From NCBI GenBank assembly GCA_905236845.1, contig CAJOQM010000011.1:1-45734 (forward strand): 45,734 bases of DNA, in the 5' to 3' direction. Under the pieces are notes generated by a model. The model was not told the origin of the DNA. It saw nothing but the letters and a program-made list of their open reading frames with translations, and did no database searches. A program made the translations under genes and the position numbers. Positions 18,001-26,843 of this stretch are shown here, one piece after another. Each line of letters starts with the position of its first letter. Within the stretch, counting starts at the first letter, position 1. This stretch comes from an uncultured Lachnospiraceae bacterium (lineage in GTDB: Bacteria; Bacillota; Clostridia; Lachnospirales; Lachnospiraceae).

Positions 18001-19479
18001 AGGATTTACAAAGGTAGAAAAAGTATCAATTATCTTTCCGCCTGAAATCTTTGTTGCTCCTATTTCTATAATGCGGCAGCTTTCAGGAGAAAAACCCGTC
18101 GTCTCTATATCAAAAGCTACATAATCTCCAAGAAGCTCCTGACCTTTTGAATCCGTGACAATACCTCTGATATCGTCTACAAGATAGCCCTCACATCCGT
18201 AGATAACCTTAAAATCTTCGCTATCATCCACACAGGAGGCAGCATCGGGGAACGCCTGGACTACGCCGTGATCTGTAATGGCGATAGCCTTATGACCCCA
18301 TTTTTTCGCACGCTTAACAAGGTCCTTTACGTCCGAGACACCGTCCATATCGCTCATTTTCGTATGGCAGTGAAGCTCCACCCTCTTTTCGTCAGCGTTA
18401 TCAACTCGGGGAGTCCTGAAATCGCTTGATTCTTTGATACCGTTTATTCTGCTAAGGCATATTTCCTTGTCAAAAGTATCGTATTGAACATCCCCGGTAA
18501 TAGTAATAAACATACCGGATTTAATGCACTTTTCCACTATATCCCTGTCGTCGATACTGATAAAAATCTTGCACTTTATGCTGTCGGTAAAATCCGTGAT
18601 TCCGAATGTAAAAATCACCTTATCACCGTTCCTTGTGACTACGGAATCGGTTGACATAACTTGCCCACGAAGGACTACTTTTCTGTCTCCGTCGGCTACG
18701 TCGCACATTTTGGCGATTTCATCATCATTAAAATTCTTTCCGTATATCATGCCTTCTTCCGGTGCGGCATAATTTCTGTAAGATTTTTTGACCTTTTGCG
18801 GCTTTTGATCCTTTAAATTATCTTCGGGCCGGGAAGCCGGGGCTTCTTCGGTATATTCGGGATTATCTGCAAAATCGGAATCTGTTGCTTCATTATTTAT
18901 TTTTACGGAAACAGAGGCGCTGCCGCTCACAACGGATATAGTATCCGAAGGCACATGATCCGTGATATCGGGCACATAAAGCTCCTTGCGGATTTCAACG
19001 TCTATGCCGCATCTGTCCGTAAATATATTTGAAAGAAATTTAATGACCTCTTCATGACGATCCTCCAACACCCCTTCGGGCATTTTAAGCATCATTACAT
19101 CGTCAGACGGAAAAGTCACTTCGGAATTATAGAAAACATAATACAGCGTATGACTGATATTCTTTAATTCATCATTAATGCTGTCTTTATACAGTTCATA
19201 AAGATTCCTGGCATTATACTGATCGGAGAGATCAAAATGCTCTTCGATCCTGATATTTATTTTATTCCATTTCATAAGGGACTCTTTTAATTCCCGGGTA
19301 ATCTGTTCGATATTTGAATGGGGAATCAAATGCGGACTTTCAATGTAAACAACCATTTTGGTCCATTCGGGATTCCGGGCAATACGGGTTACGCGGACGC
19401 CCTTTAAAAGCTCCGCATTCTTTGAATCCGGTTCGTATTTCGGAAAAACATCCGTAAAAAGATTGCTGATTTCGCTCAT
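15019..19479 (-). CDS. polC: DNA polymerase III alpha subunit, PolC type
   Basis: This is the 1486-aa replicative polymerase of Gram-positive bacteria. Order: N-terminal domains (about 1-230), OB-fold (about 265-345), PHP domain starting at ELHCHTKMSDMDG (about 367), an inserted DEDDh 3'-5' exonuclease starting at AFDIETTG (about 455) with HNADFD and HHRAVDDA, rest of PHP, then the polymerase with the zinc-finger-like CPHC...CPKCG and the PDIDLNFS catalytic segment, and a GIRRTTGQHPGG motif. ATG at 19479 is preferred over the longer GTG frame because GGTGAT precedes it. It sits after ispG, the common Firmicute arrangement. It should be essential. No frameshift is seen. Confidence 0.97.
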   Translation of the reverse strand: MSEISNLFTDVFPKYEPDSKNAELLKGVRVTRIARNPEWTKMVVYIESPHLIPHSNIEQITRELKESLMKWNKINIRIEEHFDLSDQYNARNLYELYKDSINDELKNISHTLYYVFYNSEVTFPSDDVMMLKMPEGVLEDRHEEVIKFLSNIFTDRCGIDVEIRKELYVPDITDHVPSDTISVVSGSASVSVKINNEATDSDFADNPEYTEEAPASRPEDNLKDQKPQKVKKSYRNYAAPEEGMIYGKNFNDDEIAKMCDVADGDRKVVLRGQVMSTDSVVTRNGDKVIFTFGITDFTDSIKCKIFISIDDRDIVEKCIKSGMFITITGDVQYDTFDKEICLSRINGIKESSDFRTPRVDNADEKRVELHCHTKMSDMDGVSDVKDLVKRAKKWGHKAIAITDHGVVQAFPDAASCVDDSEDFKVIYGCEGYLVDDIRGIVTDSKGQELLGDYVAFDIETTGFSPESCRIIEIGATKISGGKIIDTFSTFVNPHVPIPYDIEQLTTITDKMVSEAPDIEEVLPEFMKFCEGCVLVAHNADFDISFIRINCERQGIEFNHTYLDTVALSRAMIPKLKRFKLHQVAKELKVTLETHHRAVDDADCCGNIFIKLAQRLIDRGINTLDEVNDMGHSSDDLIKKSNTYHVIILAKNDIGRVNLYRLISASHIKYFSGKPRIPKSLLASLREGLIIGSACEAGELYRAIMRGTKDKDLYNIASFYDYLEIQPIENNMFYVRKGEVESEDVLKDYAKKIVEIADRLNKPCVATCDVHFMDPEDEIYRRIIQKGLKFNDADMQAPLFLRTTEEMLKEFDFLGYEKAYEVVVTNTNKIADMVEKIKPVRPDKCPPEIENSDEELRRICYDKAHSMYGDPLPDIVKDRLERELTSIISNGYAVMYIIAQKLVWKSNEDGYLVGSRGSVGSSFVATMAGITEVNPLIPHYYCPHCHYTDFDSDVVKAHAGGAGCDLPDMDCPKCGEPLMKDGFDIPFETFLGFKGNKEPDIDLNFSDEYQSTAHKYAEVIFGEGQCFKAGTIGTLADKTAYGYVKNYFEEAGVPKRRCEIDRIVSGCTGIRRTTGQHPGGIVVLPYGEEMDTFTPVNYPSNDETKGIITTHFDYHKIEHNLLKLDMLGHGDPTMIKVLEEMTGISVQDVPLQDEKVMSLFTSPEALGVTSEQLGGVATGTLGVPEMGTDIVIRMLDEAKPKSFADLIRISGLSHGTAVWDGNAQDLINSGIATLQTAICTRDDIMTYLISKGLDNEESFKIMEAVRKGKVAGGKEAKWEDYKKDMEEHEVPDWYIGSCGKIQYMFPRAHAAAYVMMAWRIAWYKIYYPLEYYATYFSVRAKNFNYELMAMGRERFRYHMEVFKKKSQAKELSKAEEATLGDMKNVLEMYERGFEFMPIDIYTAKANRFQVIDGKIMPSFDTLDGLGGAAAEAVEEAAKNGPFISKEDFKNRTKASKSAIELMTRLGILSDLPEENQMSILDLFGEGA

Positions 19480-19522
19480 ATATATCACCCGGGCTCATGC
19501 CCCATTAGCCTGTATGAGAAGT

Positions 19523-20575
19523 TCACTCCCAGTTGTCAAGTTCCTTTTTTAGTTCCTCCATAAGGAGATTTTCCGGGACTTTGCGAAGGATCTGTCCGTT
19601 TTTAAATATAAGTCCTTCGCCGTTACCCCCGGCAATACCAAGATCGGCTTCCTTTGCTTCTCCCGGACCGTTGACGGCGCATCCCATAACGGCAAGCTTT
19701 ATATCAAGAGGATAATCCGCCGCCACCTTCTCTGCTTCATTTGCAAGAGAAATAATATCTATCTTTGTCCTTGCGCAGGTAGGACATGAAAAGACCTCAA
19801 TTCCGCCTTTTCTTAATCCGAACGTCTTTAAGATCATCTTTGCGGTAATAATCTCATCTACGGGATCTGATGTCAGAGAAACCCTCATGGTATCTCCTAT
19901 GCCCTTATAAAGCATTACAGAAAGTCCGCAGGCACTCCTTATGCTTCCCGTATAAGCGGTACCGGCTTCCGTAATACCTATATGGAGGGGATGATCCGTC
20001 TTAGCAGAAACAAGGTCATAGGCTTCAATACAAGCATTTACATCCGTGGATTTAATGCTTATTACAAGATTATCATAATCCATATCCTCGATAATATGAA
20101 CATTATCAAGGGCACTCTCGCAAAGGGCTTTTGCCGTGGGTCCGCCGTATTTTTCAAGAAGTCTTTTTTCCAAAGAGCCGGAATTAACGCCTACTCTTAT
20201 AGGGATATTTCTCTCCTTTGCAGCCTTTACGACTTCAAGGACTTTTTCCCGGCTTCCGATATTACCCGGATTTATGCGGATCTTGTCGGCGCCGTTTTCT
20301 ATGACCGCAACAGCAAGCCTGTAATCAAAATGTATATCCGCTACAAGGGGGATGTGGATGCGTTTTTTTATTTCAGAAAAAGCCGCGGCAGAGTCCATAT
20401 CCGGAACGGAGCTTCGCACGATATCGCACCCTGCCTCTTCGAGCCGAAGAATCTGGGATACTGTCGCTTCAACATCCGAAGTCGGAGTGTTCGTCATGGA
20501 CTGAATAGCAACGGGCGCTCCCCCGCCTATCACGCAGCCACCTATATTTACTTGTTGTGTAATCTTTCTATTCAT
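19523..20575 (-). CDS. ispG: 4-hydroxy-3-methylbut-2-enyl-diphosphate synthase
   Basis: The 350-aa enzyme makes HMBPP in the non-mevalonate (MEP) pathway using a [4Fe-4S] cluster. It starts with the TIM-barrel N-terminus ([22 protein letters not shown]). The cluster cysteines are visible in [10 protein letters not shown] (about 260) and [11 protein letters not shown] (about 300). Length fits the short bacterial form. It lies 87 bp after rseP, the largest gap in the dxr-rseP-ispG-polC run, so an internal promoter cannot be ruled out. Together with dxr two MEP enzymes are in this window. Confidence 0.96.
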   Translation of the reverse strand: MNRKITQQVNIGGCVIGGGAPVAIQSMTNTPTSDVEATVSQILRLEEAGCDIVRSSVPDMDSAAAFSEIKKRIHIPLVADIHFDYRLAVAVIENGADKIRINPGNIGSREKVLEVVKAAKERNIPIRVGVNSGSLEKRLLEKYGGPTAKALCESALDNVHIIEDMDYDNLVISIKSTDVNACIEAYDLVSAKTDHPLHIGITEAGTAYTGSIRSACGLSVMLYKGIGDTMRVSLTSDPVDEIITAKMILKTFGLRKGGIEVFSCPTCARTKIDIISLANEAEKVAADYPLDIKLAVMGCAVNGPGEAKEADLGIAGGNGEGLIFKNGQILRKVPENLLMEELKKELDNWE

Positions 20576-20662
20576 AACATCATTTCACTTCATGCCTGCG
20601 ACACTTGATAAGACCGCTCCAAGTATATATTGATTTGTACGGGCGTGGTCTTTGCGGGACTT

Positions 20663-21700
20663 TTAAAACAGCTTATATATGTCGTGGGCCATAATCACCA
20701 CCATAAGCCCCAAAAGCACAATAAGTCCAACGAAATTAATCATACCCTCGTGGTCCGGGTTCATCTTCTTTCGGCGGATAAGCTCTATAATAAATATAAG
20801 GAGCCGTCCTCCGTCAAGGGCGGGAATCGGCAGAAGGTTCATCACGCCTAAGTTTGCCGTAAGAAGAATAGCTATATTAATCATATTTATAAATGCAGCA
20901 AAATAACTTACGGAAACGCTTTCGTTATACGTTGTGCTTATGGTAGATACGATTCCCACAGGTCCCGAGACATCATTTAGGGAGACTCCTCCCGTAAATA
21001 TAAGCCTTAGGGAATTTAGCGTAAGATCTATCCAGTATTTAACCTCGTAGAGGCTGTATCCCACGACTGAAATCACATTCCCCCGGGTTCTTTCGTAGGA
21101 TGTGACTCCGAAAAGATATCTTCCGGCTTCTTCGCTGTATTGCGGCGTAACCTGAGCAGTATATTCCTCTCCGTTTCTTTCATAAACCACAGTAAGGGTA
21201 GATGTTACCTTTGAAGGATGAAGCACAAGATAATTTGATATCTCCCTGTATACATGGATACCGGTTCCGTCAATAGACTTTATGATATCTCCGTCTTCAA
21301 GTCCGGCCCCGGCTGCGGCAGAACCCTCCGACACATATACCTGCGGAAGGTCATAACCTATAAATCCTATAAGGATAAGGGCAAGTATAAAAGCCAGGAT
21401 AAAATTAAAGAAGGGTCCTGCGAATACTATAGCTATCCTCTGCCATACGGTTTTGTTGCAAAAAGCTCTGTCATCATCGCTGTCTTCGTCCTCGCCCGTC
21501 ATAATGCAGGCGCCTCCGAAGGGAAGAAGCTTTAAACAATATTTCGTTTCGCCTTTTGTAACGCCAAATAACGTAGGTCCTAAACCAAGGCAAAACTCCT
21601 CAACCCTTACGTCGTTTTTCTTTGCGACTATAAAATGACCGAATTCGTGAAAAATGATTATAAGACTGAATATTATTATTGCTATTATTATACTTATCAA
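20663..21700 (-). CDS. rseP: RIP metalloprotease RseP (site-2 protease, M50)
   Basis: This 345-aa intramembrane zinc protease cleaves membrane-bound substrates such as anti-sigma factors or signal peptide remnants. The first helix carries HEFGH (His18, Glu19, His22), a single PDZ domain follows at about residues 110-180 (VSEGSAAAGAGLEDGD), and the C-terminal helix carries PALDGGRLL, the third zinc ligand. It begins with TTG at 21700 overlapping the dxr stop as TTGA, with AAGAGG 8 nt upstream. The weak start suggests low expression tied to dxr translation. Location between dxr and ispG is conserved in Firmicutes. Confidence 0.95.
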   Translation of the reverse strand: MISIIIAIIIFSLIIIFHEFGHFIVAKKNDVRVEEFCLGLGPTLFGVTKGETKYCLKLLPFGGACIMTGEDEDSDDDRAFCNKTVWQRIAIVFAGPFFNFILAFILALILIGFIGYDLPQVYVSEGSAAAGAGLEDGDIIKSIDGTGIHVYREISNYLVLHPSKVTSTLTVVYERNGEEYTAQVTPQYSEEAGRYLFGVTSYERTRGNVISVVGYSLYEVKYWIDLTLNSLRLIFTGGVSLNDVSGPVGIVSTISTTYNESVSVSYFAAFINMINIAILLTANLGVMNLLPIPALDGGRLLIFIIELIRRKKMNPDHEGMINFVGLIVLLGLMVVIMAHDIYKLF

Positions 21701-22845
21701 TTTTTGTACCTCTTATTTATATATTCATCAACATAAGACTGTGTGTCAAGAATATCTTCAACATCGGGGCTTTCAATAAATTTCATATTCTGTGTGCAAT
21801 CTTCTATAATTTCTGCGATTTCAAGAAATCTGATCCTGTCGTTTAGGAACATATCCACTGCGCATTCATTTGCCGCATTAAAAATCGCAGGCATGTTCCC
21901 GCCCTTTTTATATGATTTAATGGCAAGGGCAAGCCCCTTAAACGTCTCAAGATCCGGCTCCTCAAAAGTAAGCTCCTTCACATCCCAAAGATTAAGACAT
22001 TCTCCCGGATAGGGGCGTCTTTGCGGATATAGCAGCGCATACTGTATGGGAAGCCTCATATCCGGCTTGCTTAGCTGCGCAATAACGGAAGAATCCGCAA
22101 ACTGCACGGCAGAATGTATAATGCTCTGGGGATGAACCACTACCTGAATATCATCTATGGGGACGCTAAACAGATGACAAGCTTCCATCATTTCAAGCCC
22201 CTTATTTACAAGAGTCGAAGAATCTATGGTAACTTTCTTCCCCATGGACCAGGAAGGATGCTTTAGGGCATCCGATGCTCTCATATCCTTTAGATCCGAA
22301 ATCTTTTTACCCCGGAAGGGTCCCCCGGATGCGGTAAGGAGAATCTTCTTTATCCTGTTGTCTCCTGCCCCCTGAAGACATTGAAATATAGCGGAATGCT
22401 CCGAATCGACGGGGAGAATGTCAACGCCCTTTTCCTTTGCAAGAGGCATAATGATATCTCCTGCACATACAAGGGTTTCCTTATTTGCAAGGCATATCCT
22501 TTTTCCCGCATTTATGGCGGATATGGTAGGAACAATTCCTATCATCCCCACGATAGCCGTTAGAAGAGTATCTGCCTCCCCGGAGCAGGCGCATTCATTA
22601 AGCCCCTCCATGCCCCACAAAACGTCTATATCAAGATCCTTTAAGGAAGCCTTTAATTCCTTTGCGCTTTCTTCGTCCGATACGCTTACCCGAAGGGGCA
22701 TAAATTCCCTTGCCTGCATTTCAAGAAGCTTTATATTTTTTCCGGCAGACAGGGAAATAATATTTATATCCTTATTTTCCCTTGCAATATCAAGAGCCTG
22801 GGTTCCTATAGAGCCCGTAGATCCTATAATTGATAGATTTATCAT
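21697..22845 (-). CDS. dxr: 1-deoxy-D-xylulose-5-phosphate reductoisomerase
   Basis: The 382-aa enzyme converts DXP to MEP with NADPH. The N-terminal Rossmann motif GSTGSIGTQAL, LANKETLVCAG, the metal-binding DSEHSAIFQCL, the SGGPFR loop and the HPSWSMGKKVTIDS segment are all present, and length is normal. The ATG at 22845 is used because GGAG lies 7 nt upstream and it opens directly on the conserved strand; a longer frame would overlap cdsA. The gap to cdsA is 13 bp and its stop overlaps rseP. It is the committed MEP step and the fosmidomycin target in the family. Confidence 0.96.
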   Translation of the reverse strand: MINLSIIGSTGSIGTQALDIARENKDINIISLSAGKNIKLLEMQAREFMPLRVSVSDEESAKELKASLKDLDIDVLWGMEGLNECACSGEADTLLTAIVGMIGIVPTISAINAGKRICLANKETLVCAGDIIMPLAKEKGVDILPVDSEHSAIFQCLQGAGDNRIKKILLTASGGPFRGKKISDLKDMRASDALKHPSWSMGKKVTIDSSTLVNKGLEMMEACHLFSVPIDDIQVVVHPQSIIHSAVQFADSSVIAQLSKPDMRLPIQYALLYPQRRPYPGECLNLWDVKELTFEEPDLETFKGLALAIKSYKKGGNMPAIFNAANECAVDMFLNDRIRFLEIAEIIEDCTQNMKFIESPDVEDILDTQSYVDEYINKRYKN

Positions 22846-22858
22846 GCCTTTTCTCCGC

Positions 22859-23668
22859 TTATACAAACAAAAACAGCGATAAATAATATATGATGGGAGC
22901 GATAATAATTACGGAATCAAATCTGTCCATAACTCCGCCGTGGCCGGGTATAAGCTTTCCGTAATCTTTAATATCATAAGTCCTTTTTATTCCCGATGCC
23001 GTAAGATCTCCTATCTGTGATATTACAGCTCCCGCTGCGGCTATAGCGGCAAAATAATAAACATAGCTAAACGGTTTCCCAAAGAACTGATTTAATACAA
23101 ATCCATATCCTGCCGCAAGAAGAGCCGCTCCGATTACACCGCCTACGGCTCCCTCGATTGATTTTTTGGGGGAAAGCTCCGGCGTAAGCTTGTGCTTGCC
23201 AATGAGCATCCCGGTGCAATATGCCAAAGTATCGCACCCCCAGGTAGTAAAATAGATAAGCCACACAAGGAAAACCCCGTCGTTAAGCCTTCTTGTAAAT
23301 ACCACAAAGGATAAAAACACGGGAAGATATATAAAAAACATAAAGCTAAGGGCTATATCCGATATTTCGTACTTTGGATAGCGAATAACATAAAGCATAA
23401 ACAAAAGCACAAGTACAGCCACAATCCAGTCATATGCAACATATGTCATCTTTAGGGCTATGTTTACATAATACAGCACAGTCACAACAAGGCATATAAA
23501 AAACATCCCCGTCTTTTGGATTCCCTTTGCCTTAAAAAGCTCATAAAGCCCGACACAAGAAAGAAGACCGTAGGCAACAGCAGTAACGGCTCCTCCGGGA
23601 AGCGCCGTCAATATAATTAATGCAATTAAAACAATACCGCTTAAAAGTCTTGTAAGAAAGCTTTTCAA
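22859..23668 (-). CDS. cdsA: Phosphatidate cytidylyltransferase
   Basis: This 269-aa membrane enzyme makes CDP-diacylglycerol for phospholipid synthesis. About seven to eight helices can be read and the C-terminal CdsA signature is intact: SQIGDLTASGIKRTYDIKDY followed by PGHGGVMDRFDS. The start is TTG at 23668, with GGAG 7 nt upstream overlapping the end of uppS, so translation is probably modest and coupled. The gene order uppS-cdsA-dxr is the standard Firmicute one. Confidence 0.95.
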   Translation of the reverse strand: MKSFLTRLLSGIVLIALIILTALPGGAVTAVAYGLLSCVGLYELFKAKGIQKTGMFFICLVVTVLYYVNIALKMTYVAYDWIVAVLVLLFMLYVIRYPKYEISDIALSFMFFIYLPVFLSFVVFTRRLNDGVFLVWLIYFTTWGCDTLAYCTGMLIGKHKLTPELSPKKSIEGAVGGVIGAALLAAGYGFVLNQFFGKPFSYVYYFAAIAAAGAVISQIGDLTASGIKRTYDIKDYGKLIPGHGGVMDRFDSVIIIAPIIYYLSLFLFV

Positions 23669-23680
23669 TTTAATACTCCT

Positions 23681-24394
23681 TTACGCCTTGCCATATCTTC
23701 TGTCCCTATTTACATACGCATCTACGGCTTTTTTTAGCTCATTTGTGTCAAAGTCGGGCCAGGCTGTATCCGTAAAATAAAACTCCGAATAAGAAAGCTG
23801 CCACATAAGATAATTTGAAAGCCGAAGCTCTCCCGAAGTACGTATCATAAGGTCGGGATCCGGAATCCCCGCTGTATCAAGATTATCTGATATCATCTGC
23901 TCCGTAACCCTTACCGGGCTTTCCCCGCTTTGCGCGGCTCTTTCGTTTATTCTGTTTACAGCCCTTACAATCTCATCTCTGCTGCCGTAATTTATAGCAA
24001 GGATCATATGAAGACCTGTATTGTCTTTGGAGCTTTCTTCCATGTTGGCAATTTTTTCTTTTAAATCATCGCTTAAGACGGAAAGATTTCCTATAAAGCT
24101 TACTTTAATATTGTCCTTTGCAATCTTTGAAAGATAGCCGACAAGATATTCCCGGAAAAGCTGCATAAGCTTTCCTACTTCCTCTTCGGAGCGTTTCCAA
24201 TTCTCCGTAGAAAAAGCGTAGAACGTCACGTATTTAATACCCAGTTCCCAGGCGGCACGGCAAACTTTTTCCACATTTTTGGCGCCTGCGGTATGACCGG
24301 CTGTCCGGGGAAGTCCGCGCTTCTTTGCCCACCTGCCGTTTCCATCCATTATTATAGCCACATGTTCAGGGACTTTTTTTGTATCTTCTGTCAT
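23681..24394 (-). CDS. uppS: Isoprenyl transferase (undecaprenyl diphosphate synthase)
   Basis: The 237-aa cis-prenyltransferase builds C55 undecaprenyl diphosphate, the carrier lipid for peptidoglycan and other wall polymers. The catalytic Asp lies in AIIMDGNGRWAKKRG near residue 17, with TFYAFSTENWKR, LAINYGSRDEI and the terminal DLMIRTSGELRLSNYLMWQ segment, all diagnostic. The ATG follows GAGGATTAAAT. A strong RNA hairpin occupies the spacer between frr and this gene. Confidence 0.96.
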   Translation of the reverse strand: MTEDTKKVPEHVAIIMDGNGRWAKKRGLPRTAGHTAGAKNVEKVCRAAWELGIKYVTFYAFSTENWKRSEEEVGKLMQLFREYLVGYLSKIAKDNIKVSFIGNLSVLSDDLKEKIANMEESSKDNTGLHMILAINYGSRDEIVRAVNRINERAAQSGESPVRVTEQMISDNLDTAGIPDPDLMIRTSGELRLSNYLMWQLSYSEFYFTDTAWPDFDTNELKKAVDAYVNRDRRYGKA

Positions 24395-24431
24395 ATTTAA
24401 TCCTCAAAGCAGCATAAATGCGGTAATAACA

Positions 24432-24459
24432 CAATAGGGAAGATTTCTCTCCCCCATTG
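24432..24459 (-). other. GAAA-capped 12-bp mRNA hairpin between frr and uppS
   Basis: On minus-strand RNA the arms CAAUGGGGGAGA (24459-24448) and UCUUCCCUAUUG (24443-24432) pair over all 12 positions around a GAAA tetraloop. Two of the pairs are G-U, which would be mismatches in the opposite transcript. No U-run follows, so it is unlikely to end transcription. It may be a stability or processing element, or a binding site for an RNA-binding regulator. Confidence 0.65.
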
Positions 24460-24482
24460 GTAATAATCTGTTTTCAGACATA

Positions 24483-25031
24483 TTATACAGCCATAACGTC
24501 CTTTATCTTATCCTCTATGGCCTCATCAATCTGCTTTATGGCCTTATCCGTCATTTTCTGAATATCATCCTGAAGATTCGCCTCTTCATTCTCGGAGATT
24601 TCATTTGACTTCAAAGCCTTCTTTATGGCTTCATTGGCATCCCTGCGGATATTACGCACGGCAACCTTTGCGTTTTCACCCTTCTTACGAACATCCTTGG
24701 AGACTTCTTTTCTGCGCTCCTCGGTCATTTCGGGGAAAACAAGGCGGATAGCCTTGCCGTCATTTGTAGGATTGATTCCGATATCACTGGTAAGGAGAGC
24801 CTTTTCGATATCCCCAAGCATATTTGCCTCCCAGGGACTTATCTGAATAATCCTGGCTTCGGGCACGGAGATATTTGCCACCTGCTGGATAGGCGTAGGG
24901 GCACCGTAATATTCTACCATAACCTTGTCGAGTACATGAGGATTCGCACGCCCCACCCTTATGGAGCCGAATTCAGAAATCATGTTGTCATAGGATTTTT
25001 TCATTTTTGTTTCATATTGCTCTAATTCCAT
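24483..25031 (-). CDS. frr: Ribosome recycling factor
   Basis: The 182-aa protein splits post-termination ribosomes with EF-G. It has the standard near-185-residue length and the three-helix bundle sequence: MISEFGSIRVGRANPHVLDKV, YYGAPTPIQQVANISVPEARII, and the charged C-terminal helices ending in KDVMAV. AGGAGG precedes the ATG by 5 nt. It lies 26 bp after pyrH, the usual bacterial pair. Confidence 0.97.
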   Translation of the reverse strand: MELEQYETKMKKSYDNMISEFGSIRVGRANPHVLDKVMVEYYGAPTPIQQVANISVPEARIIQISPWEANMLGDIEKALLTSDIGINPTNDGKAIRLVFPEMTEERRKEVSKDVRKKGENAKVAVRNIRRDANEAIKKALKSNEISENEEANLQDDIQKMTDKAIKQIDEAIEDKIKDVMAV

Positions 25032-25057
25032 GGGAACCTCCTGATAAAAAGCAGTAT

Positions 25058-25756
25058 TTATACGGTAATCCTCGTTCCGGTAAATTCGCCGGTAACGCTG
25101 TTTATAATGCCGTCTTTTTCATTTAAGCCAAATACATACATAGGCATCCTGTTATCCAGGGCAAGAGCCGCAGCGGAAAGGTCTATCACGCCAAGCCTGT
25201 CCGTAACCACCTGCTCCATCTTAATCTCGTCATATTTAACGGCGGAAGGATTTTCCTTGGGATCTTTGTCATATACGCCGTCAACGGATTTTGCAAGATA
25301 AATAGCCTCCGCCTCCATCTCTATGGCCCGAAGGACGGTCGCTGTATCCGTAGAAAAATAAGGATGACCCGTGCCTCCCGCAAAGAATACCACCTGTCCC
25401 TTTGAAATGGCGTCCATGCAAGCATCCTTTGAATAAAGCTCAGTGATCCCTCCTACGCTAAAGGGCGTAAAAATCCTTGTATCCATGCCTTCGCTTCGAA
25501 AAACCTCGGATACATAAAGGCAGTTCATAACCGTAGCCAGCATGCCTATCTGATCGGCTTTTGTACGCTCTATCGCATCAGACGAACGACCCCTCCAGAA
25601 GTTTCCGCCTCCGGTAACGATGCCGATCCTTACGCCTTTATCAGATACAGCTTTTACCTGGCGGGCAACCCCACGGACTGTTTCTTCGTCAAACCCTGTA
25701 TGCGCCTTTCCGGCAAGAGCTTCACCGCTTAATTTAAGAAGAATGGCTTTATGCAT
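25058..25756 (-). CDS. pyrH: UMP kinase
   Basis: This 232-aa amino-acid-kinase-fold enzyme phosphorylates UMP to UDP. Motifs include ILLKLSGEALAG at the N-terminus, GIVTGGGNFWRG (UMP and phosphate binding), KADQIGMLATVMN, and FFAGGTGHPYFSTDTA. The ATG has GAGG about 11 nt upstream, overlapping the end of the bactofilin gene. In most relatives pyrH directly follows tsf; here two envelope genes and a terminator intervene. Confidence 0.96.
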   Translation of the reverse strand: MHKAILLKLSGEALAGKAHTGFDEETVRGVARQVKAVSDKGVRIGIVTGGGNFWRGRSSDAIERTKADQIGMLATVMNCLYVSEVFRSEGMDTRIFTPFSVGGITELYSKDACMDAISKGQVVFFAGGTGHPYFSTDTATVLRAIEMEAEAIYLAKSVDGVYDKDPKENPSAVKYDEIKMEQVVTDRLGVIDLSAAALALDNRMPMYVFGLNEKDGIINSVTGEFTGTRITV

Positions 25757-25764
25757 AAATTATC

Positions 25765-26799
25765 TTATTCCTCGCTGCCGAAAAGGTTGTCTACATCCAC
25801 ATCCGCATATTCCTGTGAGCAGAAGCCCTGGATAACTGCGCCGTTATTTATCTGTACGGACTTGGACTTAATATTACCTACGATAACTGCTGTGGTATCT
25901 ACGATAACAGGTCCGTGTACATCAAGGTCTCCCTTTACGGCGCCTGCTACAACAGCGCTGGTAGATGATATGTTTCCTACGATAACGGAACCGTTTCCTA
26001 CCTTTGCGGAGCCTTCGGATACGATTTCTCCGTTAATATGAGCAGAATCCGCAAAGAATTCCTTTGCTGTTGAATTGCCCTTTACCTTGCCGGATACTAC
26101 AAGCTTTCCTGTAGTCTTTACGTTACCCGTGATAGAACCCTTAAGCTCTATGGATCCGATAGCTTCAAGGTCTCCGTGAATAGTCATGCCCTTGGTAATA
26201 ACCGCCATCTCATCATCATATTCGGTCTCGCCGAATATCCTGTCTACATCGATGGGTTCATCAGGCTCGAACTTAACAGGCCCGGAGCTTATGGCAACAT
26301 CCTTTGCCTCTTCGGTTAATTCCTCTGTCTGTGTCATATCGTCGCTCATTGTATCCTCCTTATATATGTCAGTATTTTCAGGTTCCTCGTAAACCGTTTC
26401 GTTTGCCGTATCGTTTACCGCATCTTCCGCCGTTTCTTCGGTTTCATCTGCCGGTTCGGTAATATCTGCGCTCATAAAGCTTTCAAAATCAGCATCATCA
26501 CTGCCCGTCTCTTCCGCAACATCCGCCGTATCCTCAAAAACAGGTTCAAAAGCTTCTGCATCTTCGCTGCTTTCAACGCTTGTATCCTCTGTAGAATCAT
26601 CCGCTGCCGCAGATTCAAAAAGACCTGCGGATGTATCCTTTAATTCGTCATTAAGCGCATCAAGCTTTGCGGAAAAATCCTCGGAATCAAAGACATTTGT
26701 CTCAAGCTCATCATCTTCCAGCTCATCCATATCGGAACCGGGGATGATATCGTCAAGGGCGCTGTCAAAATCTTCCTTAAATTCCTTAAAAAAACTCAT
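25765..26799 (-). CDS. Bactofilin (polymer-forming cytoskeletal protein) with long acidic N-terminus
   Basis: The last ~125 residues of this 344-aa protein are a bactofilin beta-helix: short glycine-spaced repeats such as GDLEAIGSIELKGSITGNV and GDLDVHGPVIV with alternating hydrophobic residues. The first ~200 residues are highly acidic and low in complexity, rich in Asp, Glu, Ser and Thr, with no predicted fold. Bactofilins self-assemble without nucleotide and often scaffold wall-modifying enzymes; a polysaccharide deacetylase gene directly upstream fits that role (inference). Typical bactofilins are 110-200 aa, so the acidic extension is unusual. GGAGGTG precedes the ATG. Confidence 0.9.
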   Translation of the reverse strand: MSFFKEFKEDFDSALDDIIPGSDMDELEDDELETNVFDSEDFSAKLDALNDELKDTSAGLFESAAADDSTEDTSVESSEDAEAFEPVFEDTADVAEETGSDDADFESFMSADITEPADETEETAEDAVNDTANETVYEEPENTDIYKEDTMSDDMTQTEELTEEAKDVAISSGPVKFEPDEPIDVDRIFGETEYDDEMAVITKGMTIHGDLEAIGSIELKGSITGNVKTTGKLVVSGKVKGNSTAKEFFADSAHINGEIVSEGSAKVGNGSVIVGNISSTSAVVAGAVKGDLDVHGPVIVDTTAVIVGNIKSKSVQINNGAVIQGFCSQEYADVDVDNLFGSEE

Positions 26800-26827
26800 A
26801 TGTCACCTCCGTTTATTTTATGCAAAC

Positions 26828-26841
26828 CACGCCGATGCGTG
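26828..26841 (-). terminator. Short hairpin after the polysaccharide deacetylase gene
   Basis: CACGC (26828-26832) pairs with GCGTG (26837-26841) across a CGAT loop directly after the TAA stop. In the minus transcript it is followed only by UUUGC. At best a weak, leaky terminator before the bactofilin gene. Confidence 0.25.
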
Positions 26842-26843
26842 CT

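Noticed and set aside
20576-20662. Possible AAGACC/GGTCTT hairpin in the rseP-ispG spacer
   Set aside because: Stem of only 6 bp with a ~30-nt loop and no U-run; not distinguishable from chance.
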